From the NCBI GenBank assembly GCA_016169945.1, contig JADLSH010000078.1, positions 62,001 through 126,000 on the forward strand: a DNA stretch of 64,000 nucleotides. The letters run 5' to 3'. Shown here piece by piece: positions 57,753-64,000 of this stretch. The notes beneath the pieces are model-generated. The model did no database searches. It was not told the origin of the DNA and worked only from the letters and a program-made list of their open reading frames with translations. The DNA comes from Trachythela sp. YZ-2020 (lineage: Eukaryota; Cnidaria; Anthozoa; Malacalcyonacea; Clavulariidae). Position numbers and translations under genes: made by a program. Numbering within the stretch: position 1 is the stretch's first letter; each line of letters starts with the position of its first letter.

Positions 57753-58496
57753 AGCCCGGCGCACACTAGTGCAAGTTGTACGCACAGATGTCATTCGTGA
57801 CCAATTACGTGCGACGAAAATCCTAGTGTGCGGGGAAAATATACAGGATTTTTGTCACTCGTGTCGTGAACAACAAATATCAAACGTGTTTGATATTTTC
57901 TGTCATTCGTGACAAAAATTCCTCGCAGCAAAGAAGTGCGCATGCGTGTTATTTCCCAAAACAACATGGCGGATAGTGAACAAACACTTGCAGCTAGCGA
58001 TAGGAATTGCGGCGGGCATTTGCCTGACTATAGTTAAGTCAAATACTTATAAAATAAACCTTTCCCACCTCCAACCCTTAACCTAACCCTAACCAGAAAT
58101 GTCTGAAAAGGAATTTTGGGGTTAAAACAAGTCGGAAAAAATTATTTGAAAGAAAAAATAATTTAAGTGAGAAAAAAGTTTTGGCCGGGATTGACCGGGC
58201 TTGAACAGCCGCTCTAAGAAACTGTAGCCAGCGCACGCCCTAAACCACTACGCCACCGACTAGCTCGCTGAATGCAATTGCAATAAACCACTATATATAA
58301 TGCTAAACATACATTCTTTGCTGCGAGGAATTTTTGTCACGAATGACAGAAAATATCAAACACGTTTGATATTTGTTGTTCACGACACGAGTGACAAAAA
58401 TCCTGTATATTTTCCCCGCACACTAGGATTTTCGTCGCACGTAATTGGTCACGAATGACATCTGTGCGTACAACTTGCACTAGTGTGCGCCGGGCT
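57753..58496. mobile_element. 744-bp MITE with arms of about 185 bp, PIF/Harbinger-like
   Basis: Termini agcccggcgcacactagtgc and its exact complement bound the element. Inverted identity continues for about 185 bp on each side (to ttctttgctgcgaggaattt). It is flanked by TAA on both sides (57750-57752 and 58497-58499). The host site is single and unbroken in copy C (gatgcagataggcac). The interior carries a SINE and a taaccctaaccag phrase. Confidence 0.85.
58183..58268 (-). mobile_element. tRNA-derived SINE head nested in the MITE
   Basis: On the minus strand ggtggcgtagtggtttaggg holds a perfect A box (TGGCGTAGTGG), and gttcaagcccggtcaatccc holds a B box (GTTCAAGCC), about 35 bp apart. It is not a tRNA gene: the acceptor stem cannot be formed from the flanks. 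Confidence 0.65.
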
Positions 58497-58687
58497 TAAG
58501 GCACCATTAGACATGCACGAGGGAAATATCTCAGTATTTCATGCCTATTACAATGGCAAAATATATAGACTTGCAAAGGGATATGCACCGTATATCATAT
58601 CCAGCCAGATATCCGAGCTGGATTGTGAGATAATATCATTATATCCGGCCTGGGTAACTTATTCATTATATGTACAACTATACCAAC

Positions 58688-59056
58688 CTGTCAAAATCTC
58701 AGCATTATATTGGGCATAAAAAGTAGAAACATTTTTAGGATTCCTTCTATAACTTCCAGAATTTAACACGATATATAAACTATTTGTAGATGATAAAATC
58801 TCGACTTGTGTGGTTGCATTTAAACCACAATATGTACCAAGCAACGAAGCTGTGTCATTTGCACCATCGTATATTCTTAGAAATGTATCATCACAACTTG
58901 GTATAGTCAGTTCTTTGAAACTCAATGAAACGACGAATTTTTCAGGAATCGTAATTAACCAGGAGCAGTATTGCGAGTATGGATCCATTTCACTAACTGG
59001 TGCTTGATGTGATCTAAATGAACCGCTAGAATTAGTCATCAGTGCACGGCGGCAAT
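58688..59056 (-). CDS. receptor copy D: CUB domain exon
   Basis: The 369-nt exon, phase 1 at both ends, has acceptor tatttcag and donor ACAG|GTTGGT. It reads DCRRALMTNSSGSFRSHQ, QYCSWLITIPEKFVVSLSF, SCDDTFLRIYDG and TYCGLNATTQVEILSSTNS. Intact domain, but no stalk, transmembrane or tail exon follows before copy C; homology to the copy B intron stops near 57270. Confidence 0.8.
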
Positions 59057-59567
59057 CTGAAATAGAATTAGAAAATCTTAAAAATCAAAGTTAAAAACTA
59101 TAAGCGATGCTTTCGCATAACACTAATATATTATTCAGTGATCGGAATGTTCCATTGTCTTTCATTGTTTTGAAAATCTGACTATTCTCCATTCGATCCA
59201 GTCACCTATTGTTTTGACTTTAGCATTTATGCAAAAATCTACTTGATTAAATATAAACAATAGATTGAAATGAATTAGCGTCCTGATTTGTCGTGATTTG
59301 AAATACCAACAGATGCATAATTTAATGTATTTTTGCCAACCGACAAATATGTTCGTTTCGTTATCAACAATTGTTTACTTTAATGCCAGGTGTTTATATT
59401 GCGAGCATAGATGAAAAGCAAATGATTGGACATTTGAATACTTTGATACGCATATTTTAAGTGATCAAGTCTCAGGTACACGTTATGATTCAACTGCAAT
59501 ATTTTTCCCGACTCAGAACGCGTCATTTGGATGCGCAGTCGAAATTACGAATTTGTTTATAACGTAC

Positions 59568-59957
59568 CTTCATAGTAACAATAGTATACAGTTCTTCCAC
59601 TCTCAATGAACACGTGATCCTCTCCCTGACTATCCTTATTACTTTGATCATTTGTATCAAACACAACATATTCCAAGTAATTAAATGCCCACTTGACCAT
59701 CTGACATTTGGGAGTAGAAGTAGAGCTGGATGTTAATAAATAGAATGGTTCAACGACTGGTATTTCAATTGAATCATTCCAGTTACCATCAGTTTGACAA
59801 CAGTAATGAATTTCGGTATCTTTACCGTAAAAACCATCGGGCAGCGATTCTGCTCTACCATTTATGTTCGAATCATCTTCATCATCCCAATACACCCAGC
59901 CTGACGTCATATCTTTCGGACACGCTGCGTCTTTACTCTTGTAAATACAATATGAAC
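59568..59957 (-). CDS. receptor copy D: ApeC domain, C-terminal half
   Basis: The 390-nt exon, phase 1 at both ends, has acceptor ttctgcag and donor GAAG|GTACGT. It reads GWVYWDDEDDSNIN, LPDGFYGKDTEIHYCCQTDG, PFYLLTSSSTSTPKCQMV and VYYCYYEG. Intact. Upstream homology to copies B and C continues to about 60328 and stops exactly where the donor of the N-terminal ApeC exon should be, so that exon was removed. Confidence 0.8.
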
Positions 59958-60329
59958 CTGCAGAAACAAAAATACATTTTCGAGGAGTAAATCACTCCAA
60001 AAACGTATACGACATAAAAGGTCATTTAATTTGATTTCTTCATTTTTAACCACTGCAGTGAATATTTTGAAGCTTCGTTATAATGGATCTTCACATCACA
60101 CTTATAAGCGCCGTCCAATCACAATCCAGTGGTAGAAAAGGCTCGTTGTCTTTTCATTGATTTGAAAATCCCACCCTCTCCATGCCATCCAGTTATCTAT
60201 TGTTTTGACTTATATTAGCATTTATGCAAACAGCCTGTTGCAGGATCCCTTGGGTTTTATGATGTAACGTATGCATGACTGTCTCAGATGTAATCAGTAC
60301 AGTTTATTTGCATAGAGAAGAAACCCATA

Positions 60330-60640
60330 CATGTCCAATATCTACGATTTGATTCAAATGGACAGAACACGTTTCAAATCGTTCAATTCGATCAAATGGA
60401 CACAATTTCTTTCCATTTGACAAACACTTGTCGAATGGTCAAATGGAGCCCTGCTGTGTATATGCCAACAAAGCAACGCTAATCAAATCGATCAAATGGA
60501 TCGAATGGATCAAATGGTCACCGTTTTGTTCAATTTGACAAACGCTTGTCAAATTGTCAAATGAAGCGACGGTTAGCAAATATAGATTTCTGTATTGCAC
60601 TGTGCCATTCTGAAAAACTTAATTCAACGTTTACACGGCG
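60330..60640. repeat. tcaaatgga-rich low-order repeat
   Basis: Repeated tcaaatgga, atttgacaaacgcttgtcaa and similar phrases, the kind seen also in receptor introns (30480-30740 and 52610-52680). No gene. Confidence 0.5.
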
Positions 60641-60899
60641 CCCAAAAAAAACAAATGCTAAATTCATTCATAGTATTGCCTCAGTAGGTTAAACCCCACA
60701 ACCAGCAGAATTTTCCCGCCATATGACGTTAGCAACGTACATCCAGCCTAATTTTCCCGCCACATGACGTCATTTGCGTACGTACGGAATTAGAAGTAAT
60801 TATTATTCATACATCATGCCAGGAAGTAAGAATAATAATGAGGTGACGTACCCTCTGAGGTTGCGCAACCTAGAGGTTGCGCAACCTGGAGGTGACGTA

Positions 60900-63663
60900 T
60901 AGGCATGGCCCGATTGTGCTCGGCAACTTTTGAGCAACTTTTTGCCTTTGGAGCAACTTTTTTTGGTTCGAGCAACTTCAAGCAACTTTTTCCTTTTTGA
61001 GCAATTTCCGAGCAACATTTACTAGAATTAAAACTTTACAGTGTGAAATTTTTAAAACTTCATTTTCTGCGATATATTTCTGATAAAATAATTTGGGAAA
61101 TCAAATTAATCAATGTAAATATAGCCTGTGCAGTGTGCACATCCTGTATTAGTACAGCGTTAGTATGCAATATGCCGTGTAGTGTAATGTTGCTTATTTC
61201 CCCTTGCTAGGGTTACCTGTGTTCTCTTGAAAACAAAATGGCGGCTTATAAAAATGTAAATAAATGCTAATATATTATGACTGAATTAGAGGAGCTGTCA
61301 GAGTCGTCAAGTTTATCAGAGGACGAAAATTTAGAAGAAGATCCAATTGTGGTAGCAGAAAATGCTGGTGCAACATTTAGTACTCCAGCTGACGCAGCCA
61401 TTGCACGTAAGCGAAAGCTCCCTACCAACAAAGGGAAGTATAAGCAGAGAGGAAGTAAAACACCAGTCGGTACTAGTGCCTGGGATCGTTTGAAAGAGTT
61501 CACGAACAATCATTTTGCTGTAGTTTCACAGAAATTGCGGTGCAACGCTTGCAATGAAATGATTTCTAAGAAGAAAAGTTCTATCGTAAAGCATGTCGAA
61601 TCGAAGAAGCACAAGAAAGGCTTGGCTGATATTGCAAAGAACAAAACGGAAAACCAGACGATAATGGCATGTCTTGAGAGGAGGAAAAATAGAGAGAATA
61701 CCACTGGGTCGACTTTACCCGCCGAGATGCAGCTTTTCCGCTTTGAAGTCGTCGAATCGTTTCTCTCGAGCGGAATACCACTGGCGAAAGTAGATGCTCT
61801 TCGACCAAAGCTAGAGAAGCATGGGCACCGATTAACAAGCCGTTCCCACATGAACGAGCTTATCCCAGCGGTACTTGAGAAAGAGAAGAACAAACGTAAG
61901 GAAGAACTCCAAGGTGTCAAGGAAGTTTCGGTAATTTTTGATGGTACTGCAAGATTGGGAGAAGCGCTTGCTATCATTATTCGCTATGTGCAGGACAACT
62001 TCAAACCCACTCAGCGCCTCATACGTTTAGAAATACTTGCAAAGGCCATGAAAGGTGAAGAGTTGGCCCAGAGATTGATGTCTTGCCTGGCCGTGGATTA
62101 CAAGTTCGGCCCGAGCGTAGTCATTGGAGCAATGAGAGATGGCGCGTCTGTCAATGGAGCTGCCTTACGCCAGCTAAGTTTCTTTTATCCAGAGCTCTTT
62201 GATGTTGTGTGTTTCTCTCACACCATTGACAATGTTGGCAACCATTTTGAATTTCAAGTCTTAGATTTGTTTACTCGCTATTGGATTGGAATGTTTTCTC
62301 ACAGTTACAATGCACGCCTTGTTTGGAGAGAAAACAGGACAGTCCATTCGAACCTACAGCGAAACACGTTGGTGGAGCAAGTGGGAATTTCTCAACCAAG
62401 TGCTAATCTATTTTGGTTTCGTCGAGCCCTTTCTTCGGGAGAATGAGGAAATTTGCCCCTCTAATCGCAGGCATCTGCTGGAGATACTCGACAATCCTCA
62501 GAACCTTCAGGATTTACGCTTGGAGCTAGCTGCGCTTGTTGATGCAGGGGTGCATTTTGTAAATGCCACCTACTACTTAGAAGGAGATGGACCGCTCATA
62601 TTCACCTGTTATGAGCGGCTTTCGGCTGTTTCTCATGCGGTAGCAGTTGATCACTATCCCAATACCTCAGCTGCTGCCCGGCAAATAGCTGGTGGTGACG
62701 CTACACTCTGCAACCAATTAATTTCACAGGCAAAAGCTTGTATCAAGCCTGGCCTCCAGTTCTACCAGCAGAAATTTAGCGGTCAGTTTCGTGGTATAGT
62801 GCGAGCATTCAAAGCTGCACGTCTCTGCTGCCCTGTGCAGGTTCAAAGCCTAGATATCACAGCCGAGTCTCTGGAAGAATTCAGAAATTTTCCCTTTATC
62901 AACGATGACACGAAAATAGCAAATCTGGCAGAAGAGCTTCCCGCATATCTTGCAGCAGCTGATGGTGTCACAGTCACTTGTGAGGATGACAAGGTTACTT
63001 GGTGGGCGGCGTACGCAGATAACCTCCCGCATTGGTCTTCGCTGGTTAAGACACTGTTGTTGATTCAGCCAAGTTCTGCTTCCGCCGAAAGGGCCTTCAG
63101 CATCTTAACTAATGTGTTTAATGCACAACAAGACAGGACCCTTGAAGACTATATTGAAGCTTGCGTTATGCTCCAATACAACAACGACAAGAGGGTGTAA
63201 ATATAGAATATCCAACTCGGGCCGAGGCAGTTATATGAACGTTTTATATGATATGAGACACACAGTCATCGGACCCCAAACTAGAAAGAATTAGTGTTAG
63301 AAACGCAGAGCTATAAAGACATAAAACTTGTGAAGTTACTTTATACTTCAATCGGAAGATTTATTACTCTACGAGACTACGACTACGTATTATTGTTCAG
63401 CAAAATGTCAACTTTGTATGACATAATGACATTTGTTTGTTAAACTTTTGTAAAGAAAACGTTTTTTGTTAATTTCAAGCAGTTTATCCGGGCGTGCAGA
63501 AATTGTATAAATCTCTTAATGTACGGGCACCTTTTTGAATTTTAGTAGCAACGTTTTTTATTTCGGGCAACTTTTGAGCAACTTTTAGGCTTTTTAGCGA
63601 GCAACTTTTTGGTTTTAGCGAGCAACTTTTTGGGATTTTACGAGCACAATCGGGCCATGCCTA
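60900..63663 (+). mobile_element. nearly intact autonomous hAT transposon
   Basis: Terminal inverted repeats taggcatggcccgattgtgc and the complement of gcacaatcgggccatgccta are perfect. Subterminal gagcaactttttg motifs repeat five to six times within about 110 bp of each end, all in the same orientation. Between them lies one transposase gene. The flanking 8-bp duplication is not clear. Confidence 0.85.
61277..63200 (+). pseudogene. hAT transposase with BED-type zinc finger, one frameshift
   Basis: The product would cut and paste the element. The reading starts at ATG 61277. An acidic N terminus is followed by a BED-like finger (LRCNACNEMISKKKSSIVKH, then KKHKKGL; C2H2 order) at residues about 85-115. 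Catalytic-core marks are VSVIFDGTARLGE (first acidic residue), MRDGASVNGAAL (second) and VVCFSHTIDNVGNHF. A 1-base insertion near 62327 shifts the frame. YSETRWWSKWE and the C-terminal dimerisation signature QPSSASAERAFSILT then follow, to TAA at 63198-63200. Total about 640 residues, the usual hAT size. The single break is recent or a sequence error. Confidence 0.85.
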
Positions 63664-64000
63664 GGTACCTTGGGATATCTTTATGGTACCTTGGGATACC
63701 TTGGGGTACATTCGAGTACCTTGGGGTACCTTGGGATATCTTTATGGTACCTTGGAATACCTTGGGGTACTTTCAAGTAACTTGGGGTACCTTGGGATAT
63801 CTTTATGGTATCTTGGGGTAACTTGGGGTACATTCGAGTACCTTCGGGTACCTTGGGATATCTTTATGGTACCTTGGGATTCCTTGGGGTACTTTCAGGT
63901 ACCTTGGGGTACCTTGGGATATCTTTATGGTACCTTGGGATACCTTGGGGTACATTCGAGTACCTTGGGGTACCTTAGGATATCTTTATGGTACCTTGGG
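63664..64000. repeat. 61-bp satellite, continues past the window
   Basis: ggatatctttatggtacctt recurs at 63673, 63734, 63795, 63856, 63917 and 63978, always 61 bp apart. The rest of the unit is a degenerate repetition of ggtaccttgggg. It abuts the hAT right end. Confidence 0.95.

Noticed and set aside
57960..58110. Telomeric repeat (taaccctaacc) as an interstitial telomere
   Set aside because: Only about two units are present inside a MITE; too short.
58183..58268. tRNA gene
   Set aside because: A and B boxes are good, but the acceptor stem does not close and it lies in a MITE; SINE is the better call.
60885..63680. 8-bp target duplication of the intact hAT element
   Set aside because: Left flank ggtgacgta and right flank ggtaccttg do not match convincingly; not claimed.

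Overview
This is animal nuclear DNA, most likely from a cnidarian and probably an anthozoan. That is inferred from the domain set (ApeC, CUB, MAM), phase-1 exon architecture with GT-AG introns, and abundant non-LTR retrotransposons, tRNA-derived SINEs, foldback elements and MITEs. The species cannot be fixed from the sequence. Nothing looks prokaryotic, organellar or viral.

Layout. 0-9.3 kb is a transposon graveyard: a plus-strand LINE 3' end (1-1503), a Myb/SANT-like fragment (about 2.05-2.33 kb), a decayed minus-strand LINE (about 2.9-7.1 kb) split by a 505-bp foldback, and an intronless decayed gene (about 7.3-9.15 kb) split by a hAT-type MITE with an 8-bp target duplication. 11.6-14.8 kb, minus strand, holds the 5' end of a secreted MAM gene whose start codon is lost. 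15.9-19.0 kb is a 44/45-bp satellite. 23-60 kb, all minus strand, is a tandemly duplicated family of membrane receptors. 60.9-63.7 kb is a nearly intact hAT transposon, followed by a 61-bp satellite to the window end.

The receptor family is the main content. Copy B (27175-37853, with a noncoding first exon near 38.3 kb) appears complete: seven coding exons totalling 1698 nt (565 aa) join in phase without a stop. They give signal peptide, an eight-cysteine ApeC domain split over two exons, CUB domain, Thr/Ser-rich stalk, transmembrane helix, and a 115-residue tail with nine tyrosines in two tandem modules. Module 2 fits an ITAM-like YxxL-x12-YxxL spacing. Copy C (51480-55806) has most of the same exons but a 1-nt deletion after the transmembrane segment and a ruined stalk exon. 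Copy D (58688-59957) keeps only the second ApeC exon and CUB. Copy A (23182-26602) is a relic with a frameshifted CUB. Three extra tyrosine-tail exons lie at 45.9, 46.4 and 50.2 kb; the last two are separated by a LINE.

How the genes would work together. ApeC domains of amphioxus apextrin-like proteins are known to bind bacterial peptidoglycan, and CUB domains bind proteins or glycans. A membrane-anchored ApeC-CUB ectodomain on a multi-tyrosine tail suggests a microbe- or self-sensing receptor signalling by tyrosine phosphorylation. That function is inference. The tandem copies, relics and tail-exon duplications look like birth-and-death evolution in a repeat-rich locus.
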